Source: Cognatundibacterium squillarum (GTDB lineage Bacteria; Pseudomonadota; Gammaproteobacteria; Burkholderiales; Burkholderiaceae_D). From it: a stretch of 64,000 nucleotides of DNA. Under the pieces are notes generated by a model. It had not been told where the DNA came from. It saw only the letters and a program-made list of their open reading frames with translations, and made no database searches. How positions within the stretch are numbered: position 1 is the stretch's first letter; each line of letters opens with the position of its first letter. A program made the translations under genes and the position numbers. Shown here piece by piece: positions 9,314 through 17,397 of the stretch. The DNA lies in the NCBI RefSeq assembly GCF_014652435.1, contig NZ_BMYU01000011.1, forward strand, positions 62,001-126,000, in the 5' to 3' direction.

Positions 9314-9356
9314 CTGCACTGCACTGCCAGCCGTCCGGCGGTGCAGTGCAGTTTTT
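9314..9356 (+). terminator. Terminator or attenuator between dehydrogenase and DUF779 genes
   Basis: CTGCACTGCAC (9314-9324) pairs with GTGCAGTGCAG (9341-9351), with extra pairing GCC/GGC inside, followed by TTTTT at 9352-9356. The DUF779 start is only 15 bases later, so read-through or a weaker promoter must feed that gene. Confidence 0.85.
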
Positions 9357-9370
9357 CGTTGCCTGAGATC

Positions 9371-9772
9371 ATGCACACACCACCTCCCCGCGTTGTTGCT
9401 ACCGTCGCAGCGCTTGGCCTGCTGTCGCAGCTGGAAGTCCGCTACGGCAGGCTACTTTTATTTCAGTCCGGTGGCTGCTGCGATGGCAGCACACCGATGT
9501 GTTATGCGCAGGGTGATTTTCTGACCGGTGACGCCGATATCTGCGTCGGCTTTGCAGGTGAAACGCCGTTTTATATGACACCGGAATTGTTCAGTTACTG
9601 GCAAAACTGCCAGATCGTGCTGGATATTGCCGATGGTCGCGGCGGCATGTTTTCGCTGGACAGCGGCACCGGCAAACGTTTCATCACGCAATCGCGCTTG
9701 TTCAGCGATGCAGAACTGGCGGCGCTGGCAGCAATCACAATAACCACCTCCGCCAGTCACGCTGCGCGCTGA
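9371..9772 (+). CDS. DUF779 protein, dehydrogenase-associated
   Basis: 133 residues from the ATG at 9371. An upstream in-frame GTG at 9341 lies in the terminator stem and is rejected. The core has RYGRLLLFQSGGCCDGSTPMCY, then GETPFYMTPELFSYWQ and FSLDSGTGKRFITQSRLF, which is the DUF779 pattern with its conserved paired cysteines. The family is small, cytoplasmic and of unknown function, and is often coded next to acetaldehyde dehydrogenases, as here. It ends 15 bases from the converging acoR-type gene. Confidence 0.88.
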   Translation: MHTPPPRVVATVAALGLLSQLEVRYGRLLLFQSGGCCDGSTPMCYAQGDFLTGDADICVGFAGETPFYMTPELFSYWQNCQIVLDIADGRGGMFSLDSGTGKRFITQSRLFSDAELAALAAITITTSASHAAR

Positions 9773-9787
9773 ACGCAGCAAATACGC

Positions 9788-11791
9788 TCAGTCGCTTTCA
9801 GCCGCAAGCTTGCGGTACAGGGTATTGCGCGAAATGCCGAGCTGTCGCGCTGCAGCGGATACATTGCCTTCGCAGGCAGCCAGCGTATCGCGGATCAGCT
9901 GACGCTCGGCGGCGGCAACGGTCTTGACCGCTGCTGTTGCCTGCACTGAAGAAGCTGCAGCCATCGCCGCCGCATCGGCAGTTTGTATTTGTGCTGCAGG
10001 CAGCGATTCCCAGAAATCCTCCGGCAAATGCTGCACTTCGATCAGGCCGCTGTCGTCTGCCATCAGCATCGCGGTGCGCAGTAAGCTGTGCAACTGACGC
10101 AGATTGCCCGGCCACGGATGGCGGCGAAATTCTTCCATTACTTTCTCGCTGATTTCCCATGTGCGCTGGCAGTCCAGTTCCGCCAGTATGCGCTGCACCA
10201 CCACCGCCAGATCCGTCCGTTCACGCAGCGCTGGCAAGCGCACCACCATGCCGTTCAGGCGGTAATACAAGTCTTCGCGGAATAATTTATCTGCAATCAT
10301 TTGCCGCAACGGCTGATGGGTGGCGCAGATCACTTCAATGTCCACCGGAATCGCGCTGACCGCCCCGACCGGCAATACGGCGCGTTCCTGCAGCACGCGC
10401 AGCAAACGCGCCTGCAAGCTGAGTGGCATATCGCCGATTTCATCCAGAAACAAAGTACCGCCGTGCGCCTGCAGAATTTTGCCCTTCTGGCCTTTTTTGC
10501 GCGCACCGGTGAATGCGCCTTCTTCATAGCCGAACAATTCCGCTTCGATCAGGGTTTCCGGAATCGCCGCACAATTCAGCGCAACAAAAGGCTGATGACG
10601 ACGGGCAGAACTCTGATGAATCGCACGGGCAAAGCGTTCTTTGCCGCTGCCGGTTTCGCCGGTCAGCAATACCGGAATCCCTTTACCTGCGACTTTGCTG
10701 AGTTTGGTGATAATCGCGTCAATCTGCGCATCGCCGCTCGCCAGCACTGCCAGCCCGTCCGGAACAGCATCCGCCTGCCGCACAGTTGGCGACGCGTGCT
10801 CACGCAGTGTGAGCTGCGATGCGGCATGGCCAATGATACGGCGGCTGTGCAGGCCATCGCTGCCGCGCACATAGATGCGTATTCCGTTCAGCAGTGTCAG
10901 CGCCAGCAAGCCACCGTCAGCATGACGCAGTCTGTCCATCAGTTGCGCAACGGAGATCCCGAACAGGGACTGAAAACTGTGCATCTGCAGTGCTGCCGCA
11001 TGCATGCCGGTCTGAAAAACGCCACTGCGGCTGGCCGCCAGAAACTGCCCGTCGGGACGGAAACAAATCAGACCTTCCATCAGCGTGCCGATGAATTCGG
11101 GGCGGCTGTGTACATGCAGTAACACGGCATCCGGATAGCTGCTGGTAAATAACTGGTTTTCTATCATTTGCGCCGACATGCGCACCAGTCCCAGTGTATG
11201 GCGGTGGAAATGGTGCTGATCGCCGGTTACGTCCAGCACGCCGATCAGTTTGCCACCGGCATCCATAATCGGTGCGGCGGAACAGGTCAGGAAATGGTTA
11301 GCAGACAGATAATGCTGTCCGGCATGAATAACGGTAGCTGACTGCTCGGCAATTGCCGTACCAATCGCATTCGTACCTTTGCTTTGCTCTGACCACGCAA
11401 CACCGGGGCTGAGCGCCACGCGATCGGCTTTCTCCAGAAAATCAGCGTCGCCGATGGTATGCAGAATCGCGCCACTGGCGTCGGTCAGCACCACCATGTG
11501 ATGGGTGTGAATAATCTGCTCATACAGCGATTCCATGACCGGCGTCGCATGCCGGTACAAAGCCTGATGACGATCCAGCAGAATGCCGAGTTCTGCACGG
11601 CTCAGCGGCGTGTAATCCGCAGCACTGTCGGGTGTCAGGCCATAAGCAGCAGAACGCCGGTGCGCCGACGCAATCAGCGTTTCAGGCGCCGGAACAGCGG
11701 GCCATGGTGAACCATGTGCCACCGGCATTCCCGGCAGGGTAACGGCGCCGCCGGGCATTGCTGCCGCCGCGCCCGGAATCATTCCTGACAT
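9788..11791 (-). CDS. acoR: AcoR-type sigma-54-dependent activator
   Basis: 667 residues; the ATG at 11791 has AAGGAG eight bases upstream. A Gly/Ala/Pro-rich start is followed by a GAF sensory domain (about 75-215), a second linker domain, and the AAA+ domain with Walker A GETGSGKE (378-385), the sigma-54 contact loop GAFTGA (425-430) and Walker B GGTLFLDE (444-451). A Fis-type helix-turn-helix closes the protein (NVSAAARQLGISRNTLYRKL). Such proteins open RpoN promoters after sensing a metabolite. It lies opposite the dehydrogenase/DUF779 genes, whose promoter is RpoN-type, so it is the likely activator. The inducer (acetoin, ethanol or aldehyde) is unknown. Confidence 0.92.
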   Translation of the reverse strand: MSGMIPGAAAAMPGGAVTLPGMPVAHGSPWPAVPAPETLIASAHRRSAAYGLTPDSAADYTPLSRAELGILLDRHQALYRHATPVMESLYEQIIHTHHMVVLTDASGAILHTIGDADFLEKADRVALSPGVAWSEQSKGTNAIGTAIAEQSATVIHAGQHYLSANHFLTCSAAPIMDAGGKLIGVLDVTGDQHHFHRHTLGLVRMSAQMIENQLFTSSYPDAVLLHVHSRPEFIGTLMEGLICFRPDGQFLAASRSGVFQTGMHAAALQMHSFQSLFGISVAQLMDRLRHADGGLLALTLLNGIRIYVRGSDGLHSRRIIGHAASQLTLREHASPTVRQADAVPDGLAVLASGDAQIDAIITKLSKVAGKGIPVLLTGETGSGKERFARAIHQSSARRHQPFVALNCAAIPETLIEAELFGYEEGAFTGARKKGQKGKILQAHGGTLFLDEIGDMPLSLQARLLRVLQERAVLPVGAVSAIPVDIEVICATHQPLRQMIADKLFREDLYYRLNGMVVRLPALRERTDLAVVVQRILAELDCQRTWEISEKVMEEFRRHPWPGNLRQLHSLLRTAMLMADDSGLIEVQHLPEDFWESLPAAQIQTADAAAMAAASSVQATAAVKTVAAAERQLIRDTLAACEGNVSAAARQLGISRNTLYRKLAAESD

Positions 11792-12104
11792 CTTTGTCTC
11801 CTTGCAAAGAGCGCAGCCACCGTACGCCGTACACTGCTGTGCCGGTCGCCTGTTTTATTGTGGTCGTGTGTGCCGCGCTCAGACCGGCGGTTTGCCGGAT
11901 GATGATGACTATCCTGATACGAACTTTCCGACTCTAGCACCAATCCTGCGGTTTACCAATCCGGATCCATATGACTTCCCTGCGGGAAAGCAAAGACGGA
12001 TCAGACAGTGAAAGCTGCACATCCGGCAAACCCTATCCGGGGTCAATACATGCCCTTTGAAAATCTGGGATAATGAAAGTTATTTTCGTGTTGAAGGAAG
12101 TGTC
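11792..12104. other. Spacer holding the divergent acoR and grxD promoters
   Basis: 313 bases without a gene between the minus-strand activator and plus-strand grxD. A GATAAT at 12069-12074 is a possible -10 for grxD, without a clear -35. AAGGAAG at 12094-12100 is the grxD ribosome site. Nothing else stands out. Confidence 0.5.
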
Positions 12105-12416
12105 ATGAGCGACGTACAAAACTGGATCAAAGAAACCGTTACCCAAAACCCTGTCGTGCTGTTTATGAAAGGCACTGCACAATTCCCGCAATGCGGCTTT
12201 TCCGGCCGCGCTGTACAGATTCTGAAAGCCTGTGGCGTACAGAATCTGGTGACCGTGAATGTGCTGGAAGACGCCGAAGTCCGTCAGGGCATCAAAGATT
12301 ACTCCAGCTGGCCAACTATCCCTCAGCTGTATGTCAAAGGCGAATTCATCGGCGGCTCTGACATCATGGGTGAAATGTTTGAAAACGGCGAACTGCAGAC
12401 TTTGCTGAAAGACTGA
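12105..12416 (+). CDS. grxD: Monothiol glutaredoxin, Grx4 type
   Basis: 103 residues from the ATG at 12105, with AAGGAAG just upstream. The active site QCGFS (Cys30 in CGFS) marks a monothiol glutaredoxin that binds [2Fe-2S] clusters with glutathione and works in iron-sulfur delivery, often with BolA-family partners. [30 protein letters not shown] and GGSDIMGEM are the usual glutathione-binding segments. The stop overlaps the ubiX start by one base, so the two genes are co-translated. An IbaG/BolA gene lies at 38230-38466. Confidence 0.96.
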   Translation: MSDVQNWIKETVTQNPVVLFMKGTAQFPQCGFSGRAVQILKACGVQNLVTVNVLEDAEVRQGIKDYSSWPTIPQLYVKGEFIGGSDIMGEMFENGELQTLLKD

Positions 12417-13027
12417 TGATGCAGCACACCGCAACGGAACCACAACGTCTGATCGTCGCGATCACCGGTGCCTCCGGCGCGGTGTACGGTTTGCGCCTGC
12501 TGCAGGTCTTGCAGCAGAATCCGCAGGTCGAAACCCATTTGCTGATTTCGGAAGCCGGTGTGCTGAATATCCATCAGGAAACCGGTCTGCGCCGCAAAGA
12601 TGTGGAAGCGTTTGCCGACGTTGTGCATCCGGTGCGCGATATCGGCGCCAGCATCGCCAGTGGTTCGTTTTTATCGCATGGTATGGTGATTGCGCCGTGC
12701 TCGATGAAAACCCTGGCTTCTGTAGCACACGGTATGGCTGACAATCTGATCAGCCGCGCTGCTGACGTCGTACTGAAAGAGCGCCGCCGTCTGGTGCTGA
12801 TGGTGCGTGAAACCCCGTTCAATCTGGCGCATCTGCGCAATATGACCGCTGTCACGGAAATGGGCGGCATTATTTTCCCGCCACTGCCCGGCTTTTATCA
12901 CCGCCCGTCCAGTATCGATGAAATGATCGACCACACCACCGGTCGTGTGCTGGATTTATTCAATATTCCGCATCAGCTGACACCGCGCTGGCAAGGCATG
13001 CATGGCGCTGATAATTCACGCAGCTGA
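12416..13027 (+). CDS. ubiX: Flavin prenyltransferase UbiX
   Basis: 203 residues; the ATG overlaps the grxD stop by one base. Motifs are IVAITGASGAVYGLRLL (flavin-binding start), VIAPCSMKTLASVAHGMADNLISRAADVVLKERRRLVL and ETPFNLAHLRNM, all diagnostic. UbiX makes prenylated FMN, the cofactor of the decarboxylase UbiD in ubiquinone synthesis; no ubiD lies in the window. Its last 12 bases overlap the converging GGDEF-EAL gene. Confidence 0.95.
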   Translation: MMQHTATEPQRLIVAITGASGAVYGLRLLQVLQQNPQVETHLLISEAGVLNIHQETGLRRKDVEAFADVVHPVRDIGASIASGSFLSHGMVIAPCSMKTLASVAHGMADNLISRAADVVLKERRRLVLMVRETPFNLAHLRNMTAVTEMGGIIFPPLPGFYHRPSSIDEMIDHTTGRVLDLFNIPHQLTPRWQGMHGADNSRS

Positions 13028-15433
13028 ATGCCGGCTTAACCAGTCAGCCGTGAAAAATTCCGCAGGCTGCGGCCGTTCAAAGTAATAGCCCTGCGCAGCC
13101 ATATTTGCCATCTCTGACAGCAAACCTGCCTGTTCTGCCGTTTCTATACCTTCGGCCGTCACCTCCAGCCCCAGACTGTGTGCCATCCCCAGCATGGCTG
13201 ATACCAGCCCGGTATCCTGTGCACGTCCCGGCAAAACACCGACGAAGGAACGATCTATTTTTATGCGGGATACCGGCAAATGCCGCAACAGGGAAACCGA
13301 GGAATATCCGGTACCGAAATCATCTATCGCCACCGTACAGCCAAGGGTGCGCAATGCTTCGACAATGCGTTTGCTGCGCTGAAAATCCTGCAGTATGGAT
13401 TCTGTAATTTCTATTTCCAGCGATTCACCGGACAATTGATAATGCTGCAGCGACTGCTGCACGATCGCGCCAAAATCCGCGTGCATAAACTGGCGCGGCG
13501 ATACATTAACTGCCATAAACAAAGGACGATGCGTCATTTGTTGCCAGATCTGAATTTGCTGCAATGCCTGCTCCAGCACCCAGGCGCCTATCGGCTCAAT
13601 CAGTCCGCTTTCCTCTGCCACCGGAATAAACTGATCCGGCGACAACAAACCGGATACCGGATGCTGCCAGCGCAATAAGGCTTCGAAACCGGCGAGTTGT
13701 CCGGTATTCAGATGAAAGACCGGCTGATAGTACAACTGCAGTTCCTGACGTTCGAGCGCATGATGCAGGCTTTGCTCAGTCTGCAAACGGGTGCGCACAT
13801 AATCCGTCATCTCAGCAGCATATTCACAGGCGCGGCCTTTTCCCTGATGTTTTGCCGCATACATGGCACTGTCAGCCGCGCTGAGCAGCGTATGCAGATC
13901 CTGGCCATCCTGTGGATAGCTTGCGATGCCGATACTGGCACTGATACGTAACACATGCTCATCAATCTGCATCGGTTCGGCAATTTGCCGGAGCATTTTT
14001 TCTGCCACCAGCCTCGCATCGCTCTGGTTAGCCAGATTGGGCAGAATGACGACAAATTCATCTCCACCCAGACGGATTGCCTCATCATGACGCCGAATTT
14101 GCGACTGAATACGCCGGGCAACTTCCTGAATCAGCTTATCGCCGACATGGTGTCCCATCGAATCATTGATCGACTTAAACCCGTCAAGGTCAATGAACAG
14201 AATCGCAAGGCAAGCCTGCTGACCGTTCGCCAGACGCAATTCCTGCATCAGGCGCTGATCCAGTAAATAGCGATTTCCCAGCCCGGTTAGCGGATCATGA
14301 AACGCCAGATGCTCAAGCTGACGTTCTGCTTCCCGGATAAAGCTGATATCGGAAATCGATAATACAAACTGCTCTGCCTGTCCTGTATCACTGCGCACCG
14401 CACAGACATGCTGCAGCGTCGCGATCAGACTGCCATCTTTACGGCGACAGCAGGTTTCGCAGGTCCAGTAACCCTCCGGGCTGGCGGCAATCTGGGCGTA
14501 AGTCGGATCTGCCTCACGCCTGACCATCAGAAAATCCTGCGGCTGACGTCCGATCACATCCCCGAGACTGAATCCTGTCATGCTGCTGAAGGCCGGATTC
14601 GCGTTCAGAATATGGCCGGTGGCACTGAGTATCAGCATCCCTTCTGCTGCCGTACTGAACACAACACTGGCCTGCCGCAGATTTTCTTCCATGGTTTTGC
14701 GCAAGGTGATATCACGCAGCGCACCGATCACCAGTTCCTGCCCTTGTGGGTTCTGCAATAATTTGCCGTAAATTTCCAGCCAGCCGAATTCATGATGGCG
14801 GCGCTGTATACGAAACTGATGGTGAAAATATCCGGACTGCCGGAACAATGCCTGTACCTGCGCCTGATCGTCAGGATGCACCTTTCGTATTAATTCCTGC
14901 AGACTGGTTTGCAGCGGGCGCAGGCTAAACCCGAGCAACTGATGAAAGCGGGCATCACCCTGCACGTTATCCGGTCCGGCATCCCATTCCCAGCTTCCCA
15001 TCTCAGCCGCCTCCAGCGCAACCGCCAGACGCTGCTCTGAACGGGTCAGACTGATTTCCGCATCATGCCGTGAACGCGCCACCTGAATCACCGCCTGTAA
15101 TTCTTTATTTTCAAATGGCTTCATGACGTAGCCAAACGGGCGTGTCCCTGCGGCCCGCTCAACGGTTTCATCATCTGCATACGCTGTCAGAAATATCACC
15201 GGAAGTTGCCAGCGCTGATAAATCTCACGGCAGGTTTCAATCCCGTCGCGGTCACCATCAATATGGATATCCATGAACACCATCGTTGGCTGCGTTTCCT
15301 CTGCCAGCCCAATCGCATCTGAAAAGCTTGCACCGATACCTGTTACTGCATGGCCAAGCTCCAGCAGACTTTGCTGCAAATCGAGGGCAACAACCGGCTC
15401 ATCTTCGATAATCAGGATACGCTCACTGTTCAT
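13016..15433 (-). CDS. REC-PAS-PAS-GGDEF-EAL response regulator
   Basis: 805 residues. The receiver domain (1-120) has acidic residues near 11 and phospho-acceptor Asp55 in MDIHIDG. Two PAS domains span about 135-250 and 255-370. The GGDEF domain has an intact GGDEF at 456-460 and an RxxD inhibitory site at 447-450, five residues before it. The EAL domain has EALLRW (584-589), DDFGTGYSS (704-712) and QGYYFERP near the end, so both cyclase and phosphodiesterase residues are kept. It should set cyclic di-GMP levels under control of the upstream kinase, whose stop overlaps its start by four bases. Which activity dominates cannot be read from sequence. Confidence 0.95.
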   Translation of the reverse strand: MNSERILIIEDEPVVALDLQQSLLELGHAVTGIGASFSDAIGLAEETQPTMVFMDIHIDGDRDGIETCREIYQRWQLPVIFLTAYADDETVERAAGTRPFGYVMKPFENKELQAVIQVARSRHDAEISLTRSEQRLAVALEAAEMGSWEWDAGPDNVQGDARFHQLLGFSLRPLQTSLQELIRKVHPDDQAQVQALFRQSGYFHHQFRIQRRHHEFGWLEIYGKLLQNPQGQELVIGALRDITLRKTMEENLRQASVVFSTAAEGMLILSATGHILNANPAFSSMTGFSLGDVIGRQPQDFLMVRREADPTYAQIAASPEGYWTCETCCRRKDGSLIATLQHVCAVRSDTGQAEQFVLSISDISFIREAERQLEHLAFHDPLTGLGNRYLLDQRLMQELRLANGQQACLAILFIDLDGFKSINDSMGHHVGDKLIQEVARRIQSQIRRHDEAIRLGGDEFVVILPNLANQSDARLVAEKMLRQIAEPMQIDEHVLRISASIGIASYPQDGQDLHTLLSAADSAMYAAKHQGKGRACEYAAEMTDYVRTRLQTEQSLHHALERQELQLYYQPVFHLNTGQLAGFEALLRWQHPVSGLLSPDQFIPVAEESGLIEPIGAWVLEQALQQIQIWQQMTHRPLFMAVNVSPRQFMHADFGAIVQQSLQHYQLSGESLEIEITESILQDFQRSKRIVEALRTLGCTVAIDDFGTGYSSVSLLRHLPVSRIKIDRSFVGVLPGRAQDTGLVSAMLGMAHSLGLEVTAEGIETAEQAGLLSEMANMAAQGYYFERPQPAEFFTADWLSRHSAA

Positions 15434-17250
15434 GCAAGTCCCCCTTCCTGCGCAAGGGTGACGCTCACCAGCGTGCCGGTGGTACTGCTTTCATGGGAAA
15501 GCTGTCCATGTAACTGTCGAACAAACATCGGAATCAGCTGCGATCCCAGACCCTGCTGTGATTGCCAGCTGAAATTGGCGGGCAAGCCCTGGCCGTCATC
15601 CTGTACGCTGATCACAATCCGGTTACCGCTGCGGACCGCACTGATCGTAATTAAACCACTGCGACCGGAAGGAAAAGCATGCTTGATTGCATTCAGAATC
15701 AACTCGTTCACAACCAGTCCGCAAGGAATCATTTGCTGCACATGCAGACTGATACCAGTGTCATTACCCGGATTCAGTAGAAGGCGTATTCCTTTCTTTT
15801 CCGTCGCATACAATGGTGCCGACAGTGCGATCAGATTCTTGAGAAAATCATTCAGATTCACTTCGGACATATGATGCGATTCGTAAAGCAACTGATGTAT
15901 CAGCGCCATCGCTTTAATCCGCCCCTGACTTTCCGCAAGAACCGCCGCCACTTCCGGACTGGCTTTACGTGCCTGCAAATTCAGTAAACTGGAAACGATC
16001 TGTAAATTATTTTTAACACGGTGATGGACCTCATGCAGCAGAGTCGTTTTCTCTTCCAGTGCCTGTTCCAGCATATGCATTTGCTGTTTCTGATGTGATA
16101 CGTCACGTGCAAGCTTACAAGCACCGACAACCTGCCCTGATTTATCACGCAACGGTGAAATTGTGACTGACACATCCAGCAATCGCCCACTGCGGTGAAT
16201 ACGCTGCGTTTCAAAACCAGGAACACGCTCACCCTGTGAAATCTTTCGCATCAGCACTGCTTCCTCAGCCATCAGCTCTGGCGGAAAAATGGTGGTAATT
16301 GGTTTACCAAGCATTTCCGCAGCCTCGTAGCCAAGCAGACGTTCTGCCGCTGGATTCCAGCTGGTCACTCTGCCATCGAGTGACTTGGTAATAATTGCGT
16401 CGTCAGATGACTCAATAACAGAGCGCAGATGCTCTTCCGAGCGATGCAGAGCCTGCTCACTTTCATGGCGTTTGGAAATATCAATGCCCGATGGAATCAG
16501 ATGGGTAATGCGTCCGTATTCATCACGCAACGGCGCCAGCATGAACTCTATCCACATCAGGACGCCGTCACGCATTCTGACCGGCACATCATAGCGACTG
16601 ACCTCTCCTTTAATGCAGCGTGCCGCCGCCTGCCTGAGTTGCTCCTGCACTTCTGCTGAATATGACCACCAGTAGCAATCCCAGAATTTTTTTCCTTCCA
16701 CATCGGCAGGCTGTATTCCCGCAGCTTCCAGCGGCGCCCTGTTTGCATGCAGCAAAGTACCGTCCAGCTCAAGAACACCGACAAATGCAAATAAATTATC
16801 CAGCACACGGAGCAGGCGCTCTTCACTTTCCTGCCTTAGGGTCGCCTCAAAGTCGTCAACACTAGCGTCCTGAATCACCCCAAGAATCAGTCTTGTCTTA
16901 CCGTGCTCGTCCAGTAGCGGGTAATAGGATGCCAGTCTGTGCACCAGTACACCATCAAAGCGTGGATGACGGCCTTTAATTCGCTGGTGAATCAGCGGAC
17001 ATGCGTACTCGGCGACAAACTGCAGTTTAGGCTCGATTACATCAGCAACATGTGGTAAATATTCACGCAACGTCTTTCCCAGCTGAGCATCAAGCGGTAA
17101 ACGATTGAGCTCTGCGTGACGCTGATTTATAAACAGCAAACGAAAGTCACGGTCCAGCACCACAATTCCAAGTGGTAGGTGCTCAGCGAGTAACTCAAAC
17201 ACTTGCTGAACCTGTTCATCAGAAAGTAAGTGGGAAGTCATCGTGGTCAT
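15430..17250 (-). CDS. Soluble PAS-domain HisKA_2 sensor histidine kinase
   Basis: 606 residues with no membrane segment, so probably a cytoplasmic sensor. Three PAS-like domains lie at about 15-130, 145-260 and 272-385. The kinase core is the HisKA_2 type: LHEVHHRVKNNLQ with likely phospho-His406, an N box NELILNAIKHAF (515-526) and a G box DDGQGL (551-556). It overlaps the REC-PAS-GGDEF-EAL gene by four bases, which makes a cognate phosphorelay to cyclic di-GMP turnover very likely. The ligand is unknown. A second ATG nine bases downstream is possible. Pairing of this kinase class with a GGDEF-EAL regulator is less common than with ANTAR or PhyR-type outputs. Confidence 0.93.
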   Translation of the reverse strand: MTTMTSHLLSDEQVQQVFELLAEHLPLGIVVLDRDFRLLFINQRHAELNRLPLDAQLGKTLREYLPHVADVIEPKLQFVAEYACPLIHQRIKGRHPRFDGVLVHRLASYYPLLDEHGKTRLILGVIQDASVDDFEATLRQESEERLLRVLDNLFAFVGVLELDGTLLHANRAPLEAAGIQPADVEGKKFWDCYWWSYSAEVQEQLRQAAARCIKGEVSRYDVPVRMRDGVLMWIEFMLAPLRDEYGRITHLIPSGIDISKRHESEQALHRSEEHLRSVIESSDDAIITKSLDGRVTSWNPAAERLLGYEAAEMLGKPITTIFPPELMAEEAVLMRKISQGERVPGFETQRIHRSGRLLDVSVTISPLRDKSGQVVGACKLARDVSHQKQQMHMLEQALEEKTTLLHEVHHRVKNNLQIVSSLLNLQARKASPEVAAVLAESQGRIKAMALIHQLLYESHHMSEVNLNDFLKNLIALSAPLYATEKKGIRLLLNPGNDTGISLHVQQMIPCGLVVNELILNAIKHAFPSGRSGLITISAVRSGNRIVISVQDDGQGLPANFSWQSQQGLGSQLIPMFVRQLHGQLSHESSTTGTLVSVTLAQEGGLA

Positions 17251-17337
17251 ATCGTCATTTTCTCTAGATCACTATATGTGACATAGCAAAAATTTCAATC
17301 AGAAATCTGCTGCATGCCAAATTACTCTGGAGACAAC

Positions 17338-17365
17338 AAAAAAGGGAGCACAATGTGCTCCCTTT
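17338..17365 (-). terminator. Terminator of the DPP4-type peptidase gene
   Basis: On the minus strand AAAGGGAGCAC and GTGCTCCCTTT form an 11-bp stem with a 3-base loop, running into six T. It lies 33 bases after the peptidase stop. Confidence 0.9.
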
Positions 17366-17397
17366 GCTGAGTGACTTCTTTATGTAAGGTTGGTCGC

